A stretch of DNA of 55,918 nt from Lentisphaerae bacterium ADurb.Bin242 (lineage in GTDB: Bacteria; Verrucomicrobiota; Lentisphaeria; Victivallales; UBA1829): NCBI GenBank assembly GCA_002069785.1, contig MWCA01000030.1, forward strand, positions 1-55,918. Reading direction: 5' to 3'. The number at the start of each line of letters is the position of its first letter. Within the stretch, counting starts at the first letter, position 1. Both the position numbers and the translations under genes were made by a program. Under the pieces are notes generated by a model. It searched no databases, had not been told where the DNA came from, and was given only the letters and a program-made list of their open reading frames with translations. Of this stretch, positions 9,101 to 17,189 are shown one piece after another.

Positions 9101-10464
9101 CGAACAGCGACCTGTACAGCCCCGGATATTTTGAAATCTCCCTGGGCGGAAATGAGACCGTGACCCTTGCCGGGCAGATTGTCACCGCCCCCGACGAACC
9201 CCGGTATGCCCTTCCGAACCCGGAGGCTCCGAAAACCTTCTCCGATTTGAGCTGCGAACCGGTGGAAGCCGTCCTCAAAAGGTCTCTGGCCCAGTTCATC
9301 GTCAAGCGGGAAAACTTCAAAACGGTCATTGCCGGGTATCCGTGGTTCCTGGACTGGGGCCGCGATACGCTGATCGTTGCGCGCGGACTGGTTTCGGTGC
9401 CCTCTTTCCTGGAAGATGCGAAAAAGATTCTGCTCCAGTTCGCCTCTTTCGCGGAAAAAGGCACCATCCCCAACATGATCTCCGGCGGGAACGCTGAAAA
9501 CCGCGATACGTCGGACGCCCCGCTGTGGCTTTTCATAGCCTGCCGGGACCTGTGTCATGCGGAAAAATCCCGGGAATTCCTGAAAACCTCCCTCCCCAAA
9601 GGGAAAACGCTTCTGGAAACGCTGACTGCCCTTGCGGAAGACATTCTTGCCGGGACGCCCAACGGCATCTGTGCCGACCCCGAATCCATGCTGGTGTTCA
9701 GTCCTCCGCATTTCACCTGGATGGACACCAATTATCCGGCCGCCACACCGCGGCAGGGCTATCCCGTCGAAATTCAGGCCCTCTGGTTTGCCGCGCTCCG
9801 CTTCCTTTCCGAAGCGCTTCCGAAGGAGGGCGCCGCTGTGTGGCGGGAACGGGCCGACCGGACCGCCAGGTCCATTCAGAAGTATTTCCTCCTCCAGGAG
9901 AAGAATTACCTGTCCGACTGTCTCCATTGCGATCCGGGCGTCTCCCCGGGGAAAGCGGTACCGTCCGACCATCTCCGTCCGAACCAGCTGTATGCCGTTA
10001 CCCTGGGCGCCATTCCGCCGCACAGCCCCATTGCCGCCGGCATTCTCGACGCCTGCGGCACGTTGCTGATTCCCGGCGCCATCCGTTCGCTGGCCGACCG
10101 CCCCGTCCATTATCCGCTCCCGGTCGTGGATGCGGGAGGACGCCTTCTGAACGACCCCGTTCATCCCTACTGGGGATCATACGAGGGGAATGAGGACCTC
10201 CGCCGGAAACCGGCTTATCACAACGGAACCGCCTGGACCTGGCAGTTCCCCGCTTACTGCGAGGCGTTTTACATGATCTACGGCGGCACCGGAAAGGCTG
10301 CGGCGCGCTCTCTGCTCAGCTCCATGTCCATTCCGATGAATGCCGGGTGTCTCTGCCAGGTCCCGGAAATCCTGGACGGGGATTATCCCCACCGTCAGCG
10401 CGGCTGCGGCGCCCAGGCCTGGAGCGTCTCGGAAATGCTCCGGGTGTGGAAGCTTCTTCACTGA
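6160..10464 (+). CDS. Bifunctional glycogen debranching enzyme (GH13 transferase plus amylo-1,6-glucosidase domain)
   Basis: 1434 residues, close to the length of the eukaryotic-type debranching enzyme. The N-terminal third is an alpha-amylase barrel: INHTGW near residue 260, nucleophile D331 in GFRCDAGY, acid/base E360 in LLEGLGG, and AETHDN ending at D419. The last 400 residues form the GDE_C helical domain with PWFLDWGRDT (near 1060) and NRDTSDAPLW (near 1115). The enzyme would move maltooligosyl branches and then hydrolyse the remaining alpha-1,6 glucose. A glycogen synthase lies at 24.7 kb. The ribosome site AAGGAG is at 6142-6147. The stop overlaps the tail of the convergent peptide-binding gene by 7 bases. 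Confidence 0.9.
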   Translation: MAEFMFTPSPGAHILVYCGDLIEFRLESGAAIRGRAWLRTNLGNAGFRRREIVEKVELGINPGLQDWHNLPMTRVDEFTFSLKLMITEEGHFEAKCYIAETEEAADPFWINGDNVHINVEPATYCCSNGVYCAFVRQFGVNKDKPVSSLPETVTAKCVSSLDQNRYAVIPPSGTFRDLIRELDHIFDTLKCRILHLLPVNPTPSVYGRMGRFGSPYAALDFTAVNPELAEFDRKATPLDQFQELADAVHRKNGKIFIDIAINHTGWAAKLHETHPEWFLRDPDGSIHSPGAWGVTWGDLTELDHSKPELWEYLAGVFRVWCRRGVDGFRCDAGYMIPEAAWEYIIAKIREEFPEIIFLLEGLGGDPSLTTRLLNYCNMNWAYSELFQNYSRVQIEGYLGFAWLKSLGDGVMIHYAETHDNLRLAAVSREYSKLRTALAALASTNGAFGFTNGVEWFATEKIDVHEASALNWGARENQVERIGRLNTILSALTSFHNGAVTTFIDSHSENCILLGRTDPGGGDPVLVAANLDTERSASVSWNVYSAPFDASTVYDLITGKLFELARSPGGRRSLMLPGGAVFCFTHDRSKLNLIEKLSRQDRFLLPEKIVIQEAAAAALLILSIKNNSILAEGIDPAAAARNLLRSPEEFLRSLYGKNCEAPFVLWEWPADVKRCTMIPPGYFLLMKSSHRIRVLLTVGGKFLAFSHCLQDDSGSYFVLIPPQAVPEQHKRAWLRVGIFSGDKLNRFDVPLLYLAPDVSHLQAHVERPEFQRSSFRYMHGNGRGALIWYPVEPGALYSRYDAVLLANLNPEYPENRHIMLRRFRIWSHYHAKTQAFCQDCLKRFQIDNEGAGVWLFEIPVGNGLFVEISMKLEIIPGRNVVLLTLQRHGCGGRNRRLCDDSPVRLIVRPDIEDRDFHHGTKASEGPERLWPNMIQPAPKGFDFRPAANRILSVASNRGNFIRANEWQYMIWQENEAARGLDPNSDLYSPGYFEISLGGNETVTLAGQIVTAPDEPRYALPNPEAPKTFSDLSCEPVEAVLKRSLAQFIVKRENFKTVIAGYPWFLDWGRDTLIVARGLVSVPSFLEDAKKILLQFASFAEKGTIPNMISGGNAENRDTSDAPLWLFIACRDLCHAEKSREFLKTSLPKGKTLLETLTALAEDILAGTPNGICADPESMLVFSPPHFTWMDTNYPAATPRQGYPVEIQALWFAALRFLSEALPKEGAAVWRERADRTARSIQKYFLLQEKNYLSDCLHCDPGVSPGKAVPSDHLRPNQLYAVTLGAIPPHSPIAAGILDACGTLLIPGAIRSLADRPVHYPLPVVDAGGRLLNDPVHPYWGSYEGNEDLRRKPAYHNGTAWTWQFPAYCEAFYMIYGGTGKAAARSLLSSMSIPMNAGCLCQVPEILDGDYPHRQRGCGAQAWSVSEMLRVWKLLH

Positions 10465-12284
10465 GATCCGGAAGGCTCCGGCGGTTCTTTCCGCAGTTCG
10501 CTCATGGAAAGCGGCGTGAAGCCGCTCCGGAGCTGCCGGCGAAAGGCGGGATCGACGGAAAAATATTTCCAGCGGGCGAACCCGAAATCGTGCGGGGCAT
10601 AGTTCTGCATCCATTGGTGCGTGAGCATGAAAACGACCGGCTGGCTCTCGAAGATCCAGGGGCATTGCTCCGCCAGGCGCCGCGTCATTTCCCCATAAAG
10701 CCGGATCCGTTCCGGAGAAGGGGCCATGACGCGGATCTTTTCATACATCGCGTCGAATTCCGGATCCTTGTAGAATGCGCGGTTGCAGCTTTCCGCATTT
10801 TTGGAGTAGAAAAGCTGGAAGAAGTTTTCCGCGTCGGGATAGTCGCCGGTCCAGGAAAGACGGAAGAGCTGGGATTGTCCCTTGGCCAGCTTCTGGAAGA
10901 AACGGGACCGGTTGTTGAATTCCGGCCGGAGCTTGATCCCGATCTGCTTGAGGTCGGACGCCAGCAGTTCGGCGGTCTGGCGGTAAAACGTATCGCTTCC
11001 CGCCTGATCGAAAGAGATTTCGAGATTCTCCCCGGTTTCCGGATCGATCCCGTTCGGGAAGCCCGCCTCCGCCAGAAGTTTTCGGGCGAGTTCCAGGTTC
11101 CGGGTTCCGTACGGTCCGCGGAATCCGGGAAGATGCCCGTCCGTTCCCGGGGGAAGCGGCCCGTAGATCGGAAGGAGGCGTCCGTTGGTGATTTTCGTGC
11201 GGAGTTCCTTGTCGAAGGCCAGCGAGATGGCGCAGCGGAGCGGGAGGTTGGAGCCGAGGCGCGGGTCCGCAAAATTGAACCCGATGTAGTTGACCTCGAA
11301 CTGCGGCGAGGAAAACAGACGGATTCCCCGCCGGGTCAGGGCAGACGAAAGCTGCCCGTTTTCATTGACGAGCGCGTCGAAGTTCTCCCCGTCCAGGGCG
11401 CAGTAGTCCAGTTCCCCCTGAAGGAACATGAGCCAGGCCGCCAGCGGCTGTTTCACCAGATAACAGACCGCCTCGTCCAGAAGCGGCAGTCTCCGGGTGC
11501 GGTCCGAAGGGTTTTCCGCCTCCCGGAAGTATTCCTCGCGGAAATCGCTGTAACGCTTCATCCGGATGACGTAATCCTTGTCCCAGCGGGTCAGGACGAA
11601 GGGACCGCTTCCGGCGGGGATATCGGCGAACTTTTCACCGTAAAATTCCACCGCCCGGCGGGAGACCGCTCCGAAGTAGGGCATGGCCAGCGCAAAGACG
11701 AACCGGGGGTCCGGCTGCTCCAGTTCGATCTCGAAGGTATGCTCGTCCAGGACCCGGAGTCCTTCGCAGCCCCGGTCGTACGGCTCCAGGCTTCCGCGCG
11801 GCGCGGTCCGGGTCGCGTCCCGGAACTTCTCGATCCCCCGGATTTTTCCGCGGACCAGCCAGTAGCCGGTGGACTGAATCCGGGCGTCGGCAAGGCGCAG
11901 GATCGAAAAGACCAGATCGCGGGCCGTCACCTTTCGCGCCGTGTCATCGGGGAAGCATCCGGACTTCTGGAACAGGAGCCCTTTCTTCAAATGACAGCGG
12001 AACGTGCGCATGTCCGGCGAGATTTCCGGCAGATTTTCCAGCATGGCCGGCTCCAGGCGGTAGGGACGCGCCGTATAGGAATACTGCAGCGGCGTATCGT
12101 AAAAAGCGCCGACCATATACTGGCTGGACGTATCCGCCGCCAGCGCCGGGTCCAGCGTGGCGATCCGTTTGCCCGGCGAGATCCGCAGGACACGAGCGTT
12201 TTCCGGAGTTTTGTCCTCGCGGCACGCGCAAAGCACACCCAGCAGAAGGACGGCTGCAATCCATTTGAAAAACATATTGTCCAT
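10458..12284 (-). CDS. Oligopeptide-binding lipoprotein (SBP_bac_5 / OppA-DppA family)
   Basis: 608 residues. The family binds peptides or other solutes in the periplasm for an ABC importer. It starts with a lipoprotein signal (MDNMFFKW, lipobox LLGVLCAC) and follows the family pattern: an N-terminal lobe starting TLDPALAADTSSQYMVGAFYD, a middle region with DEHTFEIELEQPDP, and NYIGFNF in the second lobe. The start at 12284 follows AAGGA; ATG 12275 is a close alternative. No permease or ATPase genes adjoin it, so it may work with a distant importer. It is last in the lon operon direction and collides tail to tail with the debranching-enzyme gene. Confidence 0.85.
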   Translation of the reverse strand: MDNMFFKWIAAVLLLGVLCACREDKTPENARVLRISPGKRIATLDPALAADTSSQYMVGAFYDTPLQYSYTARPYRLEPAMLENLPEISPDMRTFRCHLKKGLLFQKSGCFPDDTARKVTARDLVFSILRLADARIQSTGYWLVRGKIRGIEKFRDATRTAPRGSLEPYDRGCEGLRVLDEHTFEIELEQPDPRFVFALAMPYFGAVSRRAVEFYGEKFADIPAGSGPFVLTRWDKDYVIRMKRYSDFREEYFREAENPSDRTRRLPLLDEAVCYLVKQPLAAWLMFLQGELDYCALDGENFDALVNENGQLSSALTRRGIRLFSSPQFEVNYIGFNFADPRLGSNLPLRCAISLAFDKELRTKITNGRLLPIYGPLPPGTDGHLPGFRGPYGTRNLELARKLLAEAGFPNGIDPETGENLEISFDQAGSDTFYRQTAELLASDLKQIGIKLRPEFNNRSRFFQKLAKGQSQLFRLSWTGDYPDAENFFQLFYSKNAESCNRAFYKDPEFDAMYEKIRVMAPSPERIRLYGEMTRRLAEQCPWIFESQPVVFMLTHQWMQNYAPHDFGFARWKYFSVDPAFRRQLRSGFTPLSMSELRKEPPEPSGSQ

Positions 12285-12415
12285 TTTCCTTATTCCAGAA
12301 CGGCAATATGCTTCATCTTTGCGGAAAATCAAACGGTTCTTTCATTTTTCGTGCAAGAATCCCGGCCCTCCCGATATGCGGTCGGGGAGAGGATGAAAGG
12401 ATTGGAGGTACGATG

Positions 12416-13138
12416 CTACTGCCGGAAGACTTCCGGCGGCAGTGTTCCTTTGAACGCGCCCGCGTCGACCTCGGAAAAACGGATGGAGGTGGACCAGTCT
12501 TTTCCGCTCAGAAGGAGTTTGCTGACAAACCAGTAGTCATTCTCCTTTTTGAAGGCCGAGGCTTCCAGCGTCCGGACCGGCGTGTTGCCGGGCACGCGGA
12601 ACCACTCCGCCCGCATGGGGAAGAAATATTCGCAGTTGATCGCCACGCGGACCTGCTCTTTGCCGTTCTTGCTTTCCAGCGTGAAAACCCGGCAGTCCTG
12701 TCCGCGGATGGTCTCCCTCTTGTGCTCTTCTTTGAACTTCCAGTAAAGGAAGCTCATGGCCAGGTCCTCCGGCGTAATGCCATAGATTCCGATCTGCGGC
12801 GGGACGCCCGCGGGAACTTTGCTTTCCACGCTGGTGGCTGCGTCCTTTCCGTAGGATTGGCCGATGTTGTAGATTTCATTCCCGTTAAAACGGATCTGGG
12901 CGAGCGTCCGCACGGGCGTGAAAAAGATGCCCATCTCGATCGGGGCCTGAATCGGGCGCGCCCCTTCGCGGAGGTGCTGGGCGCTGCCTTTCATCCGGGC
13001 CCAGGAGTCGCGTCCGGGCGGATTCCGGACCCTCGAAAGAAAGTCTTCCGGGGACAGCGCCCCGGCCGCGTCCTGTCCGAAAAAAACCGTCGGGAGGAGC
13101 AGCAGGGCGCCCAGCATTGCGGAGGAGGCCTTCATCAT
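12416..13138 (-). CDS. LolA-like outer-membrane lipoprotein-sorting family protein
   Basis: 240 residues with a cleavable signal peptide (MMKASSAMLGALLLLPTVFFG, likely cut near AAGA). The rest looks like the half-barrel fold of LolA/LolB-type proteins: repeated beta strands with segments such as FTLESKNGKEQVRVAIN and WFVSKLLLSGKDW. Its start overlaps the lon stop as ATGA, so it is translationally coupled to Lon. Such family members carry lipid or lipoprotein cargo across the periplasm. The specific role here is not known, and no LolCDE genes are nearby. Confidence 0.7.
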   Translation of the reverse strand: MMKASSAMLGALLLLPTVFFGQDAAGALSPEDFLSRVRNPPGRDSWARMKGSAQHLREGARPIQAPIEMGIFFTPVRTLAQIRFNGNEIYNIGQSYGKDAATSVESKVPAGVPPQIGIYGITPEDLAMSFLYWKFKEEHKRETIRGQDCRVFTLESKNGKEQVRVAINCEYFFPMRAEWFRVPGNTPVRTLEASAFKKENDYWFVSKLLLSGKDWSTSIRFSEVDAGAFKGTLPPEVFRQ

Positions 13139-15669
13139 TTGGTATCCGGCTTCGGTATTTTTGCGCGTTTGGGGGCGGAGGCCGTTTTTTCCGCCGCTTC
13201 GGGAGGGGTCCCGGGTGGATTCAACAGCATCATTTCAAGGACTTCTCCGAGGGTGGAGGCGAAATGAAAATGAACCTGGTTGAGAACGTCCTCGGGAATG
13301 TCTTCGAGGTCCTTCTTGTTTTCCATCGGGAGGATGATGTTTTTGATCCCGGCCCGCAGCGCGCCGATGGCTTTCTCCTTGACGCCTCCGATGACCGTGA
13401 CTTTGCCGCGAAGGTTGATTTCTCCGGTCATGGCATAGTCGGTCCGGACCGGTTTTCCGGTGAGGAGCGAAATCAGCGCGGTGGCGAGGGTGACACCGGC
13501 GGACGGGCCGTCCTTGGGCGTGGCGCCGTCCGGCACATGGATATGGAAGTCGCGCTTCGTGAAGAGAGCGGGATCGATTCCCAATTCTTTGCTGTGTCCC
13601 TTGACATAGCTGAAGGCGGCGACGGCGCTTTCCTTCATGATGTCCCCGAGGGAGCCGGTCAGCTTGAGTTCCCCCTTGCCGGGCATGGAAACAGCCTCGA
13701 CCTGGAGGATAGTCCCGCCGACGCTGGTCCAGGCCATGCCGGTGGCCACGCCGACTTCGGGTTTCTGCATGGCTTCATCCATGAGGAACTTGCGGGCGCC
13801 GAGGAGGGTATGGATCTCGGCCACATCGACCACCGTTTTGGATTCGGTCCGCTTGCCTTCCACGATCTCCCGCGCCAGTTTGCGGAGAACCTGTCCGATG
13901 GTGCGTTCGAGCTGGCGGACGCCGGCTTCGCGCGTGTAATAGCTGATGATCTCGTTGGTGGCATCCGCCGTGATGGACACATCGCGTCCGGTAAAGCCGT
14001 TCTCCTTGAGCTGGCGCGGGATGAGGAACTGTTCCGCGATGTGGAGCTTTTCGGTGGCGGTATAGCCGGGCAGGCGGACGATGTCCATGCGGTCCAGAAG
14101 CGGGTCCGGGATGGTCTCGGTGATGTTGGCGGTCGCGATGAACATGACGGAACTGAGGTCGTAGTCCACCTCGAGGTAGTGGTCGTTGAAGGCGTGGTTC
14201 TGCTGCGGGTCGAGGACTTCCAGCAGGGCGGCGGCGGGATCTCCGCGGAAATCGTTGCCCAGCTTGTCGATCTCGTCCAGCATGAAAACGGGATTGGAGC
14301 TTCCGGCTTTTTTCAGCCCCTGGATGATGCGTCCGGGGAGGGCGCCGATGTAGGTCCGGCGGTGGCCGCGGATTTCCGCTTCGTCGCGGATGCCGCCCAG
14401 CGACATGCGCACGAACTTGCGTCCCATGGCTTCCGCGATGGATTTGCCGAGGGAGGTTTTGCCCACTCCCGGAGGTCCGACGAAGCAGATGATTGGAGAC
14501 TTGCGGTCTTTCTTGAGCTGGAGCACCGCGAGGAACTCCAGGATGCGCTCCTTGATGTCCTTCAGCCCGTAGTGGTCGCGGTCGAGAATGCGGGCGGCTT
14601 CGCGCACGTCCAGCCGGTCCTCCGTGAAGTTGTTCCACGGGACGGAGAGCAGCCAGTCGATGTAGGTGTAGGCGATGTTGTATTCGGCGGCGGCCTGGGG
14701 GATCATGTCCAGCCGTTCGATCTCTTTCTTGAGGATTTCGGCCACTTTTTCCGGCAGATCCAGCTTGCCCATGCGTTCCTGAATGTTCACGACGTCGGGA
14801 TTGCGCGTTCCCTCGCCGAGCTCCTCCTTGATGGTGCGGAGCTGCTCCCGCAGGAAGAATTCGCGCTGCGATTTGCTCATGGCGTTGTGGACCTGCGACT
14901 GGATTTCCGAACCGAGCCGGAGCACCTCCACCTCGCGGTTCAGCAGGATCGTCAGCAGATGGAGGCGTTCCTGAAGCGCGGGCAGCGTCAGGATCGCGAG
15001 TTTTTCGAGATAGCTGATATTGATCGTATCGGCGATCAGGTCCACGATGCGGGTATTGTCCGTCAGGTTCAGAATGGCGATTTTCAGTTCTTCCGGGAAA
15101 TTCGGGGAGAACGAGATGATCTCCTGGAACTGTTTCACCGCGTTCCGGACCATGGCGACCGTTTCGATGCTGTTGTCCGCCGTCTGTGCCAGGCGCTCCA
15201 CGCGCACCCTGGAATCGTTTTCTCCCAGGGATTCCACGAAACGGACCCGCGAGAGCCCGCGCATCAGGACGCGCACGGTGCCGTCGGGGAACCGCAGGGA
15301 CTTGACCAGCCGGCAGAGCACGCCGGTGGCGGAAACCTTCTTGTCGTCCAGATCGAATTCCGAAACATTGAGTTCGATTCCCTGAACATCGGACATCGGG
15401 GAGTCCTTGTCCGGCATCTCCGGAAACACCGTGATCAGACGGTCGCCGGCGGCCGCCTTCTCGATCAGGGAGATCACCTTGGGATTGTCCAGCACCAGCG
15501 GCGTCAGGGCGAACGGAAACAGGATCATCCCGGGCTGCGAGATCGCCGGCGCCACGGTGCTTTCCACGAGTTCGCCCGGATCGTTCGCGGTTTCGTCTTC
15601 CGCGGAGGAACCTTCCGCCGAAATGGTTATATTTTCATTGGGGTGTTTTTTTTCTTCTTCATTGCTCAT
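13135..15669 (-). CDS. lon: ATP-dependent Lon protease
   Basis: 844 residues. It degrades unfolded and regulatory proteins in the cytoplasm. The order of domains is standard LonA: N-terminal LON substrate domain (about 50-240, from GMILFPFALTPLVL), coiled coil, AAA module with Walker A GPPGVGKTSLGK (near residue 396) and Walker B VFMLDEIDKL, and a serine-lysine protease domain. The catalytic dyad is S723 in KDGPSAGVT and K766 in GGVKEKAIG, spaced 43 residues as in E. coli. The ribosome site AAGGAG is just before 15669. The first 45 residues are acidic and low in complexity, an extension over E. coli Lon. It heads the lon, LolA-like, peptide-binding operon. Confidence 0.97.
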   Translation of the reverse strand: MSNEEEKKHPNENITISAEGSSAEDETANDPGELVESTVAPAISQPGMILFPFALTPLVLDNPKVISLIEKAAAGDRLITVFPEMPDKDSPMSDVQGIELNVSEFDLDDKKVSATGVLCRLVKSLRFPDGTVRVLMRGLSRVRFVESLGENDSRVRVERLAQTADNSIETVAMVRNAVKQFQEIISFSPNFPEELKIAILNLTDNTRIVDLIADTINISYLEKLAILTLPALQERLHLLTILLNREVEVLRLGSEIQSQVHNAMSKSQREFFLREQLRTIKEELGEGTRNPDVVNIQERMGKLDLPEKVAEILKKEIERLDMIPQAAAEYNIAYTYIDWLLSVPWNNFTEDRLDVREAARILDRDHYGLKDIKERILEFLAVLQLKKDRKSPIICFVGPPGVGKTSLGKSIAEAMGRKFVRMSLGGIRDEAEIRGHRRTYIGALPGRIIQGLKKAGSSNPVFMLDEIDKLGNDFRGDPAAALLEVLDPQQNHAFNDHYLEVDYDLSSVMFIATANITETIPDPLLDRMDIVRLPGYTATEKLHIAEQFLIPRQLKENGFTGRDVSITADATNEIISYYTREAGVRQLERTIGQVLRKLAREIVEGKRTESKTVVDVAEIHTLLGARKFLMDEAMQKPEVGVATGMAWTSVGGTILQVEAVSMPGKGELKLTGSLGDIMKESAVAAFSYVKGHSKELGIDPALFTKRDFHIHVPDGATPKDGPSAGVTLATALISLLTGKPVRTDYAMTGEINLRGKVTVIGGVKEKAIGALRAGIKNIILPMENKKDLEDIPEDVLNQVHFHFASTLGEVLEMMLLNPPGTPPEAAEKTASAPKRAKIPKPDTK

Positions 15670-15772
15670 GGTCCGACTCCTTCTTTATTCCGGTTCGTTC
15701 GGTGAAGACACAGGACTGTAATCCTTCTTTGTGCTTTTCGCAAATAAAAAGACACAATTTTTTACGATTTTC

Positions 15773-15803
15773 TTCCATGGAAAAACAGTCGTGTTCCATG
15801 GAA
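15773..15803. promoter_or_regulatory. Two tandem TTCCATGGAA palindromes (candidate operators)
   Basis: Two exact copies of the 10-bp palindrome TTCCATGGAA lie at 15773-15782 and 15794-15803, each followed by AAA. Their centres are 21 bases apart, two helical turns, so two dimers would sit on the same face. They lie in the shared region between lon (minus) and the PfkB kinase (plus), upstream of the kinase promoter. The binding protein is unknown. Confidence 0.5.
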
Positions 15804-15830
15804 AAAACCTCAATTTATGCTTCGCCGCCC

Positions 15831-15858
15831 TTTACAAATGCGGACGAAGGTGTATTTT
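15831..15858 (+). promoter_or_regulatory. Predicted sigma-70 promoter of the PfkB kinase gene
   Basis: TTTACA (15831-15836), 16 bases, TATTTT (15853-15858). A transcript from here would have a leader of about 80 bases before the kinase start at 15948. Confidence 0.45.
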
Positions 15859-15947
15859 ACGTTTCAAAATGCAGTCAAAATACGACCAAGAGACATTCCG
15901 GAAAGGGTTTTGTTCCTTGGTTTTCAATGAAACAGGTGGGATTGTCT

Positions 15948-17144
15948 ATGAAAAAACTCCATGTCTCCGTAACGGGCTGTTCCCTGGCCGACTTCCTCTA
16001 TGCCGATGTCGATTTCTCCTCCTCCGCGTTCCGTTCCTGTGCCTCCATCAAGGACGGCGACGGCGGTCTCCAGCCCGGAAAACTGGTGTTTGCCGACGCC
16101 CTCGAGAAATTCGTCGGAAAGCCTTACGCCGAAATCCGGAAGGCCCTGACCGGCGGACGCGAACCCACCGGCAAAAACCTCGGCGGCCCCGCCATTGTCG
16201 GCGCCATCAACGCGGCCCAGATCCTTTCCGACCTTCCCGTCCGGTTCGAGTTCTACGGCGCCACCGGCAATGATTCCAGCGCGAAGTTCATCCGGTCCGT
16301 CATTGCCAGGACTCCGGTCAATACCGATCATTACATCACCCTGAAAGGGCCGTCCCCCTCTACGGATGTCCTTTCCGATCCGCGCGCCCACAACGGCAAA
16401 GGCGAACGCACGTTCGTCAACACGATCGGCGCCGTCTATTCCTATACCCCCGAAGAACTGCCGGAGAGCTTTTTCTCCGCGGATGTGGTCTGGTTCGGAG
16501 CCACCGCCCTGACGCCCGCCGTTCATGAGAAACTTTCCGTCCTCCTCAAAAAAGCCAAGGATGCGGGCGCCCTGACCGTCGTCACCACGGTCTTCGACTT
16601 CATCAACGAGAAACGGAATCCCGGCAAGCCCTGGCCGATGGGCGACAGCGCCGCGTCCTATCCCATGATCGACTTCCTGGTGCTGGACTGGGATGAGGCC
16701 GTCCGTCTTTCCGGAAAGAACACGCTGGAAACCATCTGCGGATTTTTCCGGAAATCCGGAGTCTCCGCCTTCGCCATTACTCACGGCGCCAAGGACTTCT
16801 ATGTCTGGTCCGACGGACGGATCTTCCGCAAGGCGAAACGGACCGTGCTGCCGGTTTCCGCCCTCGTGGACGCCGATCTCGCCGCCCATCCCGAACTTCG
16901 CGGCGACACCACCGGCTGCGGCGACAACTTTGCCGGAGGCTTCGTTTCCTCCCTGATCCGCCAGCTTGCGAAAGAGAAAGCGCCCGGCACCCTCGATCTT
17001 GCCGATGCCGCCGCCTGGGCCGCCGCGTCCGGCGGGTTCGCCTGCTTCTGTCTCGGCGGGACCTATCTGGAGAAAGCGCCCGGGGAAAAACGCGCGAAAC
17101 TCCAGCGGTATCATGACGCTTATCTCAAGCAGATCGGAAAATAA
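15948..17144 (+). CDS. PfkB-family carbohydrate kinase
   Basis: 398 residues. The C-terminal PfkB signature GDTTGCGDNFAGG (near residue 320) contains the catalytic aspartate and anion hole. The N-terminal sugar-binding region has NLGGPAIVGAINAAQIL and EFYGATGNDSSAKF. It should phosphorylate a sugar or nucleoside with ATP. The substrate cannot be told from sequence, and several insertions make it longer than typical ribokinase (about 310 residues). The start at 15948 (MKKLHVSVTG) fits the first beta strand; upstream in-frame codons have no homology. It converges with gpsA over a shared hairpin. Confidence 0.85.
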   Translation: MKKLHVSVTGCSLADFLYADVDFSSSAFRSCASIKDGDGGLQPGKLVFADALEKFVGKPYAEIRKALTGGREPTGKNLGGPAIVGAINAAQILSDLPVRFEFYGATGNDSSAKFIRSVIARTPVNTDHYITLKGPSPSTDVLSDPRAHNGKGERTFVNTIGAVYSYTPEELPESFFSADVVWFGATALTPAVHEKLSVLLKKAKDAGALTVVTTVFDFINEKRNPGKPWPMGDSAASYPMIDFLVLDWDEAVRLSGKNTLETICGFFRKSGVSAFAITHGAKDFYVWSDGRIFRKAKRTVLPVSALVDADLAAHPELRGDTTGCGDNFAGGFVSSLIRQLAKEKAPGTLDLADAAAWAAASGGFACFCLGGTYLEKAPGEKRAKLQRYHDAYLKQIGK

Positions 17145-17146
17145 AG

Positions 17147-17166
17147 CCGGAAAACGTTTTTTCCGG
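17147..17166. terminator. Bidirectional hairpin terminator between the PfkB kinase and gpsA
   Basis: CCGGAAAA (17147-17154) pairs with TTTTCCGG (17159-17166) around a 4-base loop. The A-rich and T-rich arms allow it to end transcription from both convergent genes. Confidence 0.6.
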
Positions 17167-17189
17167 GACCGGGAAATGCGAAAAGGAGG

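Noticed and set aside
6136..10164. A 1342-codon open frame antisense to the debranching-enzyme gene
   Set aside because: It has no recognisable protein content and is explained by codon bias of the GC-rich gene on the other strand. Similar long antisense frames at 3447-5327 and 51630-53084 were dropped for the same reason.
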